From positions 60,849 through 124,848 of the forward strand of contig JAAWBX010000012.1 in the NCBI GenBank assembly GCA_022792885.1: a stretch of 64,000 nucleotides of DNA, in the 5' to 3' direction. Source of the stretch: Lachnospiraceae bacterium (lineage in GTDB: Bacteria > Bacillota > Clostridia > Lachnospirales > Lachnospiraceae). The translations under genes were made by a program, and so were the position numbers. Under the pieces are notes generated by a model, which saw only the letters and a program-made list of their open reading frames with translations, had not been told where the DNA came from and did no database searches. Shown in pieces: positions 17,181 to 24,696 of the stretch. How positions within the stretch are numbered: the stretch's first letter is position 1; each line of letters opens with the position of its first letter.

Positions 17181-17667
17181 ATGTATCGTTGCATGGGGCG
17201 CCGGTAGATCTTTGGCGGAGAAAAACCAGGGCAGCCACGGTCAAGGTGAAAATCCCGACGGGAATCAGGGACATATAGAGACGGTAAACGGAGATCCGGC
17301 GATACATGTAATACGCATAAAAAAGAAACAGCGCGATCCCTGCGGCAGGAAGAAACCACCATTTGCGAAGGAATGGGAGCGCATCTTTTTTCCAAAATGT
17401 CCGGTGACAGATTATGAAGTCAACCAGCATCATCAGATATTTGAAGAGGATGGTGGGAAACAGGAATCTGCGGATATTGGCGTATGTGTCAGGTCCGGCG
17501 CCGGCCATCCACCGGATTTCGGATTTTGTCATGACCCGGAACGGATTTCTCTCGGAACCGGCGATGATGATGTCGCGGAGGAAGAAAAATTCGGCCAGAA
17601 ACAGAATCAGATATAAGGTAGCCAGAAGAAAGAAAAAACGGAGTAAGAGTTTTCGGGAGGGGTTCAT
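17179..17667 (-). CDS. Small four-helix membrane protein, unknown
   Basis: 162 residues, very hydrophobic, with predicted membrane segments near 9-30, 70-90, 104-123 and 130-150 and basic loops between them (HRTFWKKDALPFLRKWW, MYRRISVYRLY). I recognise no family signature. The gene lies 69 bases downstream of a secreted protein on the same strand, an arrangement often seen for a secreted toxin and its membrane immunity protein. An 11-bp inverted repeat sits between them. A role in immunity, export or an unrelated housekeeping task cannot be told apart. The start ATG follows AAGGAGCAAT. Confidence 0.6.
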   Translation of the reverse strand: MNPSRKLLLRFFFLLATLYLILFLAEFFFLRDIIIAGSERNPFRVMTKSEIRWMAGAGPDTYANIRRFLFPTILFKYLMMLVDFIICHRTFWKKDALPFLRKWWFLPAAGIALFLFYAYYMYRRISVYRLYMSLIPVGIFTLTVAALVFLRQRSTGAPCNDT

Positions 17668-17688
17668 AGATTGCTCCTTGATGTGTTG

Positions 17689-17724
17689 GCTGCAGTCAAG
17701 GCTTTTGAGAGCGTTGACTGCAGC
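17689..17724. repeat. Perfect 11-bp inverted repeat
   Basis: GCTGCAGTCAA (17689-17699) and TTGACTGCAGC (17714-17724) form a hairpin with a 14-base loop between the secreted-protein gene and the membrane-protein gene. It has no T-run, so it is more likely an operator or a processing hairpin than a terminator. Confidence 0.6.
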
Positions 17725-17736
17725 GGCTGAGTTTGG

Positions 17737-18462
17737 TTAAGGCTTGGATGCTATATTTATATTAGTGGCATCACTCGGAACATTAGCATAAGGATATGCC
17801 GACCAACCTATTGTGGAAATGCTTTGCGTCCCGGCAATATCTCTTACTTTCATTATTATAGCATAGTCGCCGGCCCTATGTACACTTTGACGCCCCATAT
17901 AATCTGCGAGTGCATCTAAGGCGAAAAGTGCGGAAAAAGCAGGCCCCCACCCTTTTATAAGGCCTGTAGCAAAAGAGGTTACTATTTTAATGAAGGAACC
18001 GTCTGAATGAGCCAGATAATCGAGAGTATCCTGATGGTTAAGATATGTTGATAATACCGTAGTTGAACCTAATGTAGAGACATAGCCGACAACCCCACCA
18101 TTAGGCAAATAATAAGAAACAGTTGCAGCTTGAGGAGAAATATCCGAATTATACGCTTTTCTAACTTCGGCTTCTATCATAGAGGAAATATATTCTTTAT
18201 AAATCGGCATATGGCTTATGGCATTCTGTTCTTTTAATTGTTCATATACTTCCATAAATGCGATTTCTTCTCTTTTGGTGATTTCATTTTGTATAAAGGT
18301 TTCTTGTTCTTCTGGAGTAAGGGAATCAAAAGAAAGGTTTTCGGTATTTGCAGCGAATGCAGAGATTCCCAGACTTAAAATCATGATGAGACATAAAAAT
18401 AAGCTAATTATTTTTTTTATAATATAGATTCTCCTTTTAAAATATTTGAAATCTATGCGCAT
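17737..18462 (-). CDS. Secreted protein of unknown function, AT-rich gene
   Basis: The frame opens at ATG 18462, but the likely protein begins at codon 15 (18420). There AAAAGGAG is correctly placed and a perfect signal peptide starts (KKIISLFLCLIMILSLG, cleavage after AFA). That codon is ATA, not ATG. The mature part (about 200 residues) has an acidic, helical N-terminal third. A Gly/Ser-rich YYLPNGGVVGYVSTLGS segment follows, then a hydrophobic amphipathic stretch (TSFATGLIKGWGPAFSALFA) and an aromatic tail. I recognise no family. Low GC against its surroundings suggests transfer. A secreted peptide toxin or surface protein are both possible. Confidence 0.6.
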   Translation of the reverse strand: MRIDFKYFKRRIYIIKKIISLFLCLIMILSLGISAFAANTENLSFDSLTPEEQETFIQNEITKREEIAFMEVYEQLKEQNAISHMPIYKEYISSMIEAEVRKAYNSDISPQAATVSYYLPNGGVVGYVSTLGSTTVLSTYLNHQDTLDYLAHSDGSFIKIVTSFATGLIKGWGPAFSALFALDALADYMGRQSVHRAGDYAIIMKVRDIAGTQSISTIGWSAYPYANVPSDATNINIASKP

Positions 18463-18843
18463 GACTTCTATAAATTATCATATCATTTTTTTTGTGCTAT
18501 GCGACAATTTTACTCAAAATGCAAAAATTTGTACATGAAATGCATTAAAATTGAAAAAATCATTAAAATTGAAAGATTTTTGGAAGAAAGAAGAGAGTAA
18601 TATAGATTTTTGATTATGTTAGAAAGCTGATGTACTGTTTGCTTGATGAGGGATATACGTCTTGGACCGTGTGAATGGCCTAATCTTCTGGGTTGTCTTC
18701 AGTTAACATATTCCACATTTATGTAAATTTGAAAGGCGAGGTTATGTTATTATATTCAAGGTATTAAAACTTTTATTTGCAGGGAAATTTGAAATGTCGT
18801 TAGATGAAGCAGGGGTTGAGAGTTATAGTAGATACAAAGGAAA
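18463..18843. other. AT-rich intergenic stretch without a recognisable gene
   Basis: About 380 bases of low GC upstream of the secreted-protein gene. It holds possible minus-strand promoter sequence near 18478-18503 (TATGAT with TTGTCG upstream, poor spacing), the direct repeat listed separately, and short open frames of no more than about 20 codons. I see no RNA gene. Confidence 0.5.
18543..18574. repeat. Direct 14-nt repeat
   Basis: CATTAAAATTGAAA occurs exactly at 18543-18556 and 18561-18574, an 18-base period, in the AT-rich intergenic region. Confidence 0.7.
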
Positions 18844-18885
18844 CGCCGCGCGGACATGAGTCTTCATCCCCTTGCCCGCGCGGCG
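18844..18885 (-). terminator. Rho-independent terminator after the DUF1858 gene
   Basis: CGCCGCGCGG (18844-18853) and CCGCGCGGCG (18876-18885) form a perfect 10-bp GC stem. On the minus strand it is followed by TTTCCTTT. Confidence 0.75.
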
Positions 18886-18899
18886 CTCTCCCTGTCCGG

Positions 18900-19106
18900 T
18901 CAGTCTTTCAGAGCCAGATAGGCATTGATATTCTCGATCAGGGAATCGCAGTCGATTCCGTGAACGAAAGCGGCCTCTTCGAGAGACTCGCCCTGAGCGG
19001 ACGGGCAGCCCAGGCAGTGCATGCCGGCTCCCATCAGAATAGGGGCGATCCCCTCGTCCAGACGGACCAGATCGCCGATCAGCATATCCTTCGTAGCTTT
19101 AGCCAT
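18900..19106 (-). CDS. DUF1858 domain protein
   Basis: 68 residues from ATG 19106 (AGGAGG eight bases upstream; ATG 19112 is too close). The sequence [20 protein letters not shown], a central [19 protein letters not shown] and a short C-terminal helix are typical of DUF1858. These are small cytosolic proteins with a CxxC pair, common in anaerobes and often found beside redox or hybrid-cluster genes. Function is unproven; a redox or sulfur-carrier role is often suggested. It is divergent from the ferredoxin gene with a shared intergenic region. Confidence 0.88.
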   Translation of the reverse strand: MAKATKDMLIGDLVRLDEGIAPILMGAGMHCLGCPSAQGESLEEAAFVHGIDCDSLIENINAYLALKD

Positions 19107-19150
19107 TATCATAACCTCCTGAATATAGAATAAATTCCTGCTGTTCATAA

Positions 19151-19179
19151 AGTATATCCTTTTTGCGGACATTTTGCAA
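19151..19179 (-). promoter_or_regulatory. Sigma-A promoter for the DUF1858 gene
   Basis: On the minus strand TTGCAA (19174-19179) and TATACT (19151-19156) are 17 bases apart. Confidence 0.7.
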
Positions 19180-19198
19180 GCCTTGATAAAATTCCCAC

Positions 19199-19227
19199 TT
19201 GAATTTCGGCCGTACATGTTATACAAT
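19199..19227 (+). promoter_or_regulatory. Sigma-A promoter for the ferredoxin gene
   Basis: TTGAAT (19199-19204) and TACAAT (19222-19227) with 17 bases between them. Confidence 0.6.
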
Positions 19228-19277
19228 AAAGCCAATCGTAACAATATTACGTGTAATCAAAAAGGAGGATTATTATC

Positions 19278-19448
19278 ATGGCATATGTAATCAATGACGG
19301 ATGCGTTAGCTGCGGCGCCTGCGCCGGCGTATGTCCGATCGGTGCTATCAGCGAGGGTGACGGCAAGTATGAGATCAACGCGGATGAGTGCGTGGATTGC
19401 GGAACCTGTGCCGCACAGTGCCCGACCGGTTCCATCGAGCAGGGTTAA
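19278..19448 (+). CDS. 2[4Fe-4S] ferredoxin, clostridial type
   Basis: A 56-residue ferredoxin with two complete cluster motifs: CVSCGACAGVCP (9-20) and CVDCGTCAAQCP (38-49). The pseudo-twofold layout and small size are those of Clostridium pasteurianum ferredoxin, the low-potential electron carrier for hydrogenases and oxidoreductases. It has its own promoter, a strong AAAGGAGG site and a terminator, so it is monocistronic and probably highly expressed. Confidence 0.97.
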   Translation: MAYVINDGCVSCGACAGVCPIGAISEGDGKYEINADECVDCGTCAAQCPTGSIEQG

Positions 19449-19462
19449 TCAGAGACTACATA

Positions 19463-19499
19463 AAGAACGCCGGCATATGGATTGCCCGGCGTTCTTTTT
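19463..19499 (+). terminator. Rho-independent terminator after ferredoxin
   Basis: AAGAACGCCGG (19463-19473) and CCGGCGTTCTT (19486-19496) form an 11-bp stem followed by TTT. Confidence 0.9.
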
Positions 19500-19588
19500 G
19501 TTATGTATGTCGGATAAGGGTTTATGAGCCTCCTTTTCGGAGTTTTATCAGGGGAATCCCCTTTTGCCCGGCCGGAGTTGAGATGAGA

Positions 19589-19638
19589 AGACCCTTCCGC
19601 AAACGGCCGTCTCAATAGATCGGGCAGCGGAAGGGTCT
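19589..19638 (-). terminator. Inverted repeat, probable terminator of the MerR-type gene
   Basis: A perfect 12-bp pair AGACCCTTCCGC (19589-19600) and GCGGAAGGGTCT (19627-19638) with a 26-base loop lies 16 bases beyond the minus-strand stop. The following T-run is short, so termination may be weak. Confidence 0.6.
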
Positions 19639-19654
19639 GAAGAGGGGGAACACA

Positions 19655-20248
19655 TCAGCTATGTTTTTTAAGAATATGAAATTTTTTCCTGGCGGCGGCT
19701 GAAGTGGTCGGAACCTGTGTGATGGCGGCTTCCGCCCGTCCTTTCTGGCTTTTTTGATAAGCTCTGAGCGTTTCGTCCAAGTGCCGGAAATGATCTTCCT
19801 GTTTTTCGGATTGGAGCTGCATTAAGTAGTCGACTTCCTTTACGACCTGATCGCTGACCTGGTCGCTGATGTCCTTGGTGAGCCGTCCGCTGCTGCGGTT
19901 CATGGCTTCGGTAAAGATGCCGACCATGATTTCCTGAAATTGCGCCAGTTTATCGGGAGGCCCCTCGGCGATGCCCGCGGCCGCTTCCGCTTCGGCCAGG
20001 CTTGTCACCCCGGCGTCGGCCATTTCGTCGTTCTTCAGAGAATCCCGCACTTCTTTCAGCGAGCAGCCGAGTTTTCTCAAATCCCGTATCCTTTGTATCG
20101 TAGAAATCAGATCTTCCGTGTAATACCGGTGACCCAATTCGTTCCTTGGTACCTTCAAATTCAACTCTTCTTCCCAGTATCGAAGTACGTGAGCTTCCAC
20201 ATCCAGCTTTTGGGAGGCCTCGGATATTGAATAGCAGGTTTCGCTCAT
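19655..20248 (-). CDS. MerR-family DNA-binding protein with coiled-coil tail
   Basis: 197 residues. A MerR winged helix (about 5-72) shows YSISEASQKLDVEAHVLRYW and the ELGHRYYTEDLISTIQRI wing. A variable linker (about 75-100) leads to a long helical region (about 100-165) rich in Gln/Glu/Lys that should form a coiled coil, and a basic tail ends in KKFHILKKHS. There is no Cys-based metal-binding loop. MerR head plus coiled coil plus basic tail is also the layout of the chromosome-anchoring protein RacA, but no direct match can be shown here. Upstream, a TATACT box (20348-20353) lies 20 bases from TTGGTA, a long spacer typical of MerR-controlled promoters. The leader folds into two small hairpins. 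Confidence 0.75.
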   Translation of the reverse strand: MSETCYSISEASQKLDVEAHVLRYWEEELNLKVPRNELGHRYYTEDLISTIQRIRDLRKLGCSLKEVRDSLKNDEMADAGVTSLAEAEAAAGIAEGPPDKLAQFQEIMVGIFTEAMNRSSGRLTKDISDQVSDQVVKEVDYLMQLQSEKQEDHFRHLDETLRAYQKSQKGRAEAAITQVPTTSAAARKKFHILKKHS

Positions 20249-20421
20249 AAGGAACTCCTTTCCTATACGGTTTTAAAATCTTTTGGAAGGCGGGCAAATA
20301 TTAAGTTCACCCTCCGGGTGTCCCGTATCGCCGTGCGGCGAATATAAAGTATACCCTCCCTTTGACATTATTATACCAAAATTAACATGAAATGCAAAAG
20401 ATTTCCATAGACTGTTTTCGA

Positions 20422-20463
20422 CAAAAAGAAAAGGTGACGGCGGATTAAATCCGCGCCATCACC
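20422..20463 (-). terminator. Terminator overlapping the mecA stop codon
   Basis: On the minus strand the hairpin GGTGATGGCGCGGAT / ATCCGCCGTCACC includes the last three codons and the TAA of mecA in its stem-loop, followed by TTTTCTTTTT. Confidence 0.85.
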
Positions 20464-21110
20464 TGAATTGCGCGATCCTCCACCACCGCTTCATAATGTT
20501 CGGACATATAGGCGTCCGTAGCGTAAATGGAGGGAATGCGCCGGCTGTATTCCGACAGAATGTTGCATACCCGGTTAAATTCGGAAGGGGTATGTCCGGA
20601 TTTGGTTACGCACAGGCAGTAACCGGATGCGTCCGGCAATTTGTAGAGCGTATTGCTTCCGCAGTACATATCTTCCAGAATCATGGCGGTCCGGGAGACG
20701 CTGTCGAGATCCGGGAAAAAGAAACAGCGGAAAAAATCGGAAACTTCCGCTTCCTCTTCTCCGGCCTCCTCCAGCGTGGCAGGCGGCGCCGGGGAAATCG
20801 CCGGCAGCAGCGTGTTCTCGGGCGGAGGCGCGAATTTTGCGAAGCGGGTGTCCAGTTCTTCCGGATTCTCGACTTTTGTGATGATCAGTACCAGACTTTC
20901 GCTGGAGAGCGGAATGGCCTCAACGATCAAAGGCGTGTCTTCCGCTTCGAAGCCAAATTCCTGCTGCGCCTGTTCGATCATCTCGTGGAACAGATTGCGC
21001 GCTTTTTCGGTTCCGTAAGCCAATTCCGTAAGTTCGATCTCCCGGGAGGCGAGGTCGCCGCGGGTGAGCGTACAGCGGATCTGATTCTCGTTTAATCGTT
21101 CTATTTTCAT
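20445..21110 (-). CDS. mecA: Adaptor protein MecA
   Basis: 221 residues from ATG 21110. The N-terminal domain (MKIERLNENQIRCTLTRGDL, about 1-85) selects substrates. An acidic, Pro-rich linker (about 100-140) follows. The C-terminal domain (about 140-221, with YKLPDASGYCLCV and ILSEYSRRIP) matches the ClpC-binding half of MecA. MecA brings proteins such as ComK to ClpCP for degradation in Bacillus; its targets in Clostridia are less clear. Length and order fit the family well. The next minus-strand gene is separated by a terminator. Confidence 0.93.
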   Translation of the reverse strand: MKIERLNENQIRCTLTRGDLASREIELTELAYGTEKARNLFHEMIEQAQQEFGFEAEDTPLIVEAIPLSSESLVLIITKVENPEELDTRFAKFAPPPENTLLPAISPAPPATLEEAGEEEAEVSDFFRCFFFPDLDSVSRTAMILEDMYCGSNTLYKLPDASGYCLCVTKSGHTPSEFNRVCNILSEYSRRIPSIYATDAYMSEHYEAVVEDRAIQVMARI

Positions 21111-21168
21111 TAAAATCACTTCCTTATTATAGAGAAACATTTTTACGCGGTTTTGCGCTTTTGTGAAG

Positions 21169-21197
21169 ATTATACCTTAAAATTATGAGCGTGTAAA
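21169..21197 (-). promoter_or_regulatory. Sigma-A promoter for mecA
   Basis: On the minus strand TTTACA (21192-21197) and TATAAT (21169-21174) are 17 bases apart. Confidence 0.7.
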
Positions 21198-21262
21198 GAC
21201 AATAGTGAGAGAGGATTGCCCGGGAAGTTTCAAAGTGTAACATTCGAATTGAGGGGAAAGTA

Positions 21263-21291
21263 TTGAAGTTAAGTAAACGATACATTACAAT
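21263..21291 (+). promoter_or_regulatory. Sigma-A promoter of a short transcript
   Basis: TTGAAG (21263-21268) and TACAAT (21286-21291) with a 17-base spacer, divergent from mecA. Confidence 0.5.
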
Positions 21292-21297
21292 AATCAC

Positions 21298-21356
21298 GAA
21301 AACCGGGGGGCTGATGTCCGAAGAAGGGGTCCCGGGCAGCTCGCCTTCGGTTTTTT
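21298..21356 (+). ncRNA. Candidate short RNA or attenuator leader
   Basis: From the expected start near 21298 there are about 60 bases before a terminator: CCGAAG (21318-21323), CTTCGG (21345-21350) and TTTTTT (21351-21356). CCGGG near 21303 could instead pair with CCCGG near 21331, which would compete with the terminator. This is either a small RNA or the attenuated leader of the gene at 21495. I recognise no known RNA family. Confidence 0.4.
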
Positions 21357-21494
21357 CGTCCTTCAGGTGTAGTGTCTGCTATGGCCGTCTTAAAATCCAA
21401 TCGAATTCGCGTCCCGCCGGTCGGCGTCATATATCACGAACCTCCCCGGCAAACACGGGCCGGCCGGTGCGGCAGCGGAAAGGAGCGAAGAAAT

Positions 21495-21782
21495 ATGGGG
21501 CAGGAACAAAAAAGGCTGACCGGGGAAGAAGAGGAATTGTGCCGGTCATTCGAACAGGAATTGAGGAAAGTGGAAGAGGCCGGCGTACCGATTTTCCTGG
21601 ATGGAGAGCCCGAAGATCTGCGGAAGATTGCGGAAGCATGCATGATCCGTGAGAACGGGCCTTATCTGTGCCAGTATCGGTCTGATGAGAACGGATTGAA
21701 GCTGTGCTTTCTGAAAGAAGAGGGAGCATTGGCGAGGCAGGAGCGTCGGCATCGAAGAGGATTTTGGCAGAGAAGGGGGTGA
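21495..21782 (+). CDS. Small hypothetical protein
   Basis: 95 residues from ATG 21495, chosen for the AAAGGAG site nine bases upstream; the frame stays open further upstream without a site. The sequence is highly charged, starting MGQEQKRLTGEEEELCRSF. It contains a LDGEPEDLRKIAEACM segment, a YLCQYRSDENGLKLCFLKE strand pair, and an Arg-rich tail. I recognise no family. Its only context is the attenuator-like leader upstream and a GH18 gene downstream that has its own promoter. Confidence 0.55.
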   Translation: MGQEQKRLTGEEEELCRSFEQELRKVEEAGVPIFLDGEPEDLRKIAEACMIRENGPYLCQYRSDENGLKLCFLKEEGALARQERRHRRGFWQRRG

Positions 21783-21941
21783 GTATACCAATGGGAGGGA
21801 TGATTGCGGGAGTCTTCCGCCGGTTGCGCTCAATAAAACCGAAGGTCATAATGGGTGGGAATGCATGGGAAAAAATCTTCCATGAAAAGTGAAAACTATG
21901 ATATAATCATATAAGATAAATTTTTCAGGAGGTTTTACGGA

Positions 21942-23720
21942 ATGTCGGAGCGGGTAGAGCAGATGCGTAGACGCAGGCAGCGCAGACAGAGAGGGATTCC
22001 GCCGGTGTTCATCGGAGGCGCGCTGGTTGCGGTCGCTCTTATTGCGATCGTGATCAGTATCGTGGTAGAGAAATACAGGCCGTCGAAAGAGCGAATGGAG
22101 TTGACCGAGGTTTTTGACGTGAGCGGGGAGGAGACGGCGCTTTATTTGAATCGGGATCGCCTGGATGTGACGGGGGTATGCAGAAACGGCGCCGTCTATG
22201 TTCGCATGGAGGACGCGGCGGCGCATTTGAACCGTCGTTTTTATTATAACAGCGACGGGGACGTTCGCTATATGCTGCCGGAGGAGATCGTCCGCATCCT
22301 GCCGGGGAGTACATCGGTAACTTCGGGCGGGAACACGGTTGATCTGGGGCACGAAGCGTTTTTTACGGAGGGGGAGACGGTGTATTTGTCCCTTTCTCTG
22401 ATTGAGATGTTTTCCGATATGAAAGTGCAGGTTTATACGGAGCCGAATCGGGTTTTTATTATGACCGACTTTGGGCTTCGAAAAAGGGCCGAGACGAAGT
22501 CCGGCACGCAGATGCGGTACCGGGGCGGAATCAAGAGCCCGATTCTTTTGGATGTGGCGGCCGGAGAGCAGGTGGAGATTCTGGAAGATCTGGATGATTG
22601 GCAGGAAGTGTTCTGGCAGGGCTGTATCGGATATATCCGGACAAAAGATCTGAAAGAGGCGGAGGAATGGATGGAAGCCGCGCCGGATCGGACGCCGGTA
22701 TTCTCGTCGATTTCGAGAGATCACGCGATTTGTCTGGCCTGGCATCAGGTGTTTTCGGCGTCCGACAATGAAAATCTGGCTTCGTATCTGGAAGGGACTT
22801 CCGGAATCAACGTTTTGTCGCCGACCTGGTATTCGCTCTCGGATAACGCCGGGAATTTCACATCTCTTGCAAGCGCGGCTTATGTGGAGGAAGCGCATCG
22901 GAGAGGTATCGAAGTCTGGGGGCTTCTGGATGATTTTAACTCGGAGATTGATCTGTATACCGTATTGTCCTCCTGTCAGAGCAGGGAAGCGCTGGTTCGA
23001 AATCTGCTTGCCGCCGCGGGAGAGGCGGGACTGGACGGGATCAATATTGATTTCGAGCATGTAACGGAGGCGTGCGGGCCTCATTTTGTGGAGTTTTATC
23101 GAGAACTTTCGGTGGAATGCCGGAAGGCGGGCCTGGTTCTTTCGATTGATAATTTTGTTCCGGCAGGCGGCCGGGCCTGGGTAGACCGCGCCGAGCAGGG
23201 CCTGGTCACGGATTATGTGATTGTGATGGGGTATGACGAGCATTGGAACGGGGGGCCGCGGGCAGGTTCCACCGCGTCCTTCGCATTTTCCGAGAACGGA
23301 ATCCTCGATATGATAGCGGATGATGTGCCGGCCGAGAAGCTGGTCAACGGGCTTCCTTTTTATACCCGCGTGTGGTTGGAGACACCGGAGGCGGACGCGG
23401 AACCGGGGGCCGAGATCATTCAGGAGGCAAATTCCATCTACGGGCGCTATGCTCTGAGCTCGACGGCGGCCGGTATGACGGCGGCGGCGAATCTGCTGGC
23501 GGATCATGGAGTGACGCCAAGATGGCTGGAAGAGGAGCAGCAGTATTACGGAGAGTATGAGGAGAACGGCCGAACCACACGGATCTGGTTGGAGGACGTA
23601 AGGTCTTTGGAGGCCAAGATGTCCGTGGTTCGGGACAATGGGATTGCCGGTGCGGCTTTCTGGAAACTGGGTCTGGAGGATAAGGCCGTCTGGGAGGTTA
23701 TCGGGAAGTACCTGAATTAG
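21942..23720 (+). CDS. Glycoside hydrolase family 18 protein with SH3-like and copper-amine-oxidase-like N-terminal regions
   Basis: 592 residues. A basic N-terminus leads to one membrane anchor (about 20-42). A beta-rich region follows (about 50-180) with VYVRMEDAAAHLNRRF, the pattern of stalk/amidase-type N domains. Next is an SH3-like domain (about 180-240, with GEQVEILEDLDDWQEVFW). The GH18 barrel (about 255-590) carries the catalytic motif DGINIDFE (365-372), with Glu372 as acid/base and MGYDEHW further on. Such anchored GH18 proteins act on peptidoglycan or chitin-like polymers, and some function in spore germination (YaaH/SleL type). TATAAT at 21902-21907 marks the likely promoter. The substrate is not decided by sequence alone. 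Confidence 0.88.
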   Translation: MSERVEQMRRRRQRRQRGIPPVFIGGALVAVALIAIVISIVVEKYRPSKERMELTEVFDVSGEETALYLNRDRLDVTGVCRNGAVYVRMEDAAAHLNRRFYYNSDGDVRYMLPEEIVRILPGSTSVTSGGNTVDLGHEAFFTEGETVYLSLSLIEMFSDMKVQVYTEPNRVFIMTDFGLRKRAETKSGTQMRYRGGIKSPILLDVAAGEQVEILEDLDDWQEVFWQGCIGYIRTKDLKEAEEWMEAAPDRTPVFSSISRDHAICLAWHQVFSASDNENLASYLEGTSGINVLSPTWYSLSDNAGNFTSLASAAYVEEAHRRGIEVWGLLDDFNSEIDLYTVLSSCQSREALVRNLLAAAGEAGLDGINIDFEHVTEACGPHFVEFYRELSVECRKAGLVLSIDNFVPAGGRAWVDRAEQGLVTDYVIVMGYDEHWNGGPRAGSTASFAFSENGILDMIADDVPAEKLVNGLPFYTRVWLETPEADAEPGAEIIQEANSIYGRYALSSTAAGMTAAANLLADHGVTPRWLEEEQQYYGEYEENGRTTRIWLEDVRSLEAKMSVVRDNGIAGAAFWKLGLEDKAVWEVIGKYLN

Positions 23721-23741
23721 AAAGAGACGGGGTAAAAGGAG

Positions 23742-24461
23742 ATGGAGGGGAAAGCAGCTTCACTGGTGGAATCGGTAGCCGATGATATTATACGGTTGAT
23801 TTTGGAGAATCAGATGAAGCCGGGAGATCGGCTGCCGAACGAACATGCGCTGGCCGAACTGCTCCGGGTGGGGAGAAGTACGGTGCGTGAGGCGGTTAAG
23901 ACGCTTCGGTCCCGGAACATCCTGGAGACGAGACAGGGCTCGGGAACTTATGTTTCTTCCAAACAGGGGGTTCCGATCGATCCTCTGGGATTGACGCTGT
24001 TGGGGACGGGAGACGAGGTGGCGAGGGATCTGATGGATGTGCGGCTGATCCTGGAACCGGAGATCGCCGCCATGGCGGCGGTCCGGGCTACGGAAGAGGA
24101 GATTGATCGGATGTCAAGGCAGTGCGGGGCGGTGGAAGAACTGATTCGAAATCAGGAGGATTATGGGGAAGCGGACGCCCTGCTTCATCGTTATATTGCG
24201 GAGGCGAGCGGGAATGTGATCGTCGGCGTTCTGATACCGATTATCATGTCGTCCGTTTCGATGTGTATTCAGATAACGGGGGACGAATACCGGGATTTTT
24301 CTATAGAATGGCATCGCTTTATTGTGGAGAGTATCCGGGGGCGGGATCCTCAGGGGGCCCGATGGGCGATGGTGAACCATTTGAGTACGAACCGGCAGGG
24401 GATTTTGTGCCGGATGAAAAAACCGCCGGAAATGGACAAAAAAGCGTCTGATAACTTTTAG
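23742..24461 (+). CDS. GntR-family regulator, FCD (FadR C-terminal) subgroup
   Basis: 239 residues. The winged helix-turn-helix (about 8-75) has KPGDRLPNEHALAELLRVGRS as its core and QGSGTYV as the wing. The FCD ligand domain (about 95-225) keeps the expected metal residues: the Asp/His of DALLHRY, the His of SIEWHRF and the His of AMVNHL. FCD regulators usually sense sugar acids or other carboxylates and repress their catabolic operons. The TRAP transporter and uronate genes directly downstream are the obvious targets. A perfect palindrome at 24697-24708 is a candidate operator. The gene follows GH18 by 21 bases and may be transcribed with it. Confidence 0.9.
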   Translation: MEGKAASLVESVADDIIRLILENQMKPGDRLPNEHALAELLRVGRSTVREAVKTLRSRNILETRQGSGTYVSSKQGVPIDPLGLTLLGTGDEVARDLMDVRLILEPEIAAMAAVRATEEEIDRMSRQCGAVEELIRNQEDYGEADALLHRYIAEASGNVIVGVLIPIIMSSVSMCIQITGDEYRDFSIEWHRFIVESIRGRDPQGARWAMVNHLSTNRQGILCRMKKPPEMDKKASDNF

Positions 24462-24479
24462 ACATTCTCATTTTAGAGC

Positions 24480-24495
24480 TTGTGCAATCTGACAA
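24480..24495. promoter_or_regulatory. Candidate operator half-palindrome, copy 1
   Basis: TTGTGCAATCTGACAA has TTGT...ACAA ends. In reverse complement it matches the 24575-24590 element at 13 or more of 16 positions. The two copies flank the promoter region of the TRAP operon. Confidence 0.35.
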
Positions 24496-24574
24496 AAAGA
24501 AATGGAGCAGAAGACAGAGTGCAGACAAGTTTTTCGTCAAAACGCAGAAAACATTTTTTGACAAAAAGGATGCA

Positions 24575-24603
24575 TTGACAGACTGCACAAGAAATGCTAT
24601 GCT
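24575..24603 (+). promoter_or_regulatory. Sigma-A promoter of the TRAP/uronate operon, with overlapping element
   Basis: TTGACA (24575-24580) and TATGCT (24598-24603) are 17 bases apart. The -35 box is part of TTGACAGACTGCACAA (24575-24590), the partner of the element at 24480, so a regulator bound there would block polymerase. Confidence 0.65.
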
Positions 24604-24696
24604 AAGGCATATCGGAAGCACGGAACACATCAGACAAATTTTGAAGATTGAATCGGATATGAAATCAGAAAATGCAAGTCAAAGTGCAGGCCGGTT

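Noticed and set aside
18794..18859. A 21-codon open frame near the DUF1858 terminator
   Set aside because: It has no ribosome binding site and runs into the terminator stem; I treat it as chance.
21846..23507. A 553-codon minus-strand frame opposite the GH18 gene
   Set aside because: The plus strand encodes a complete GH18 enzyme with its catalytic motif; the reverse frame has no recognisable domain or ribosome binding site.
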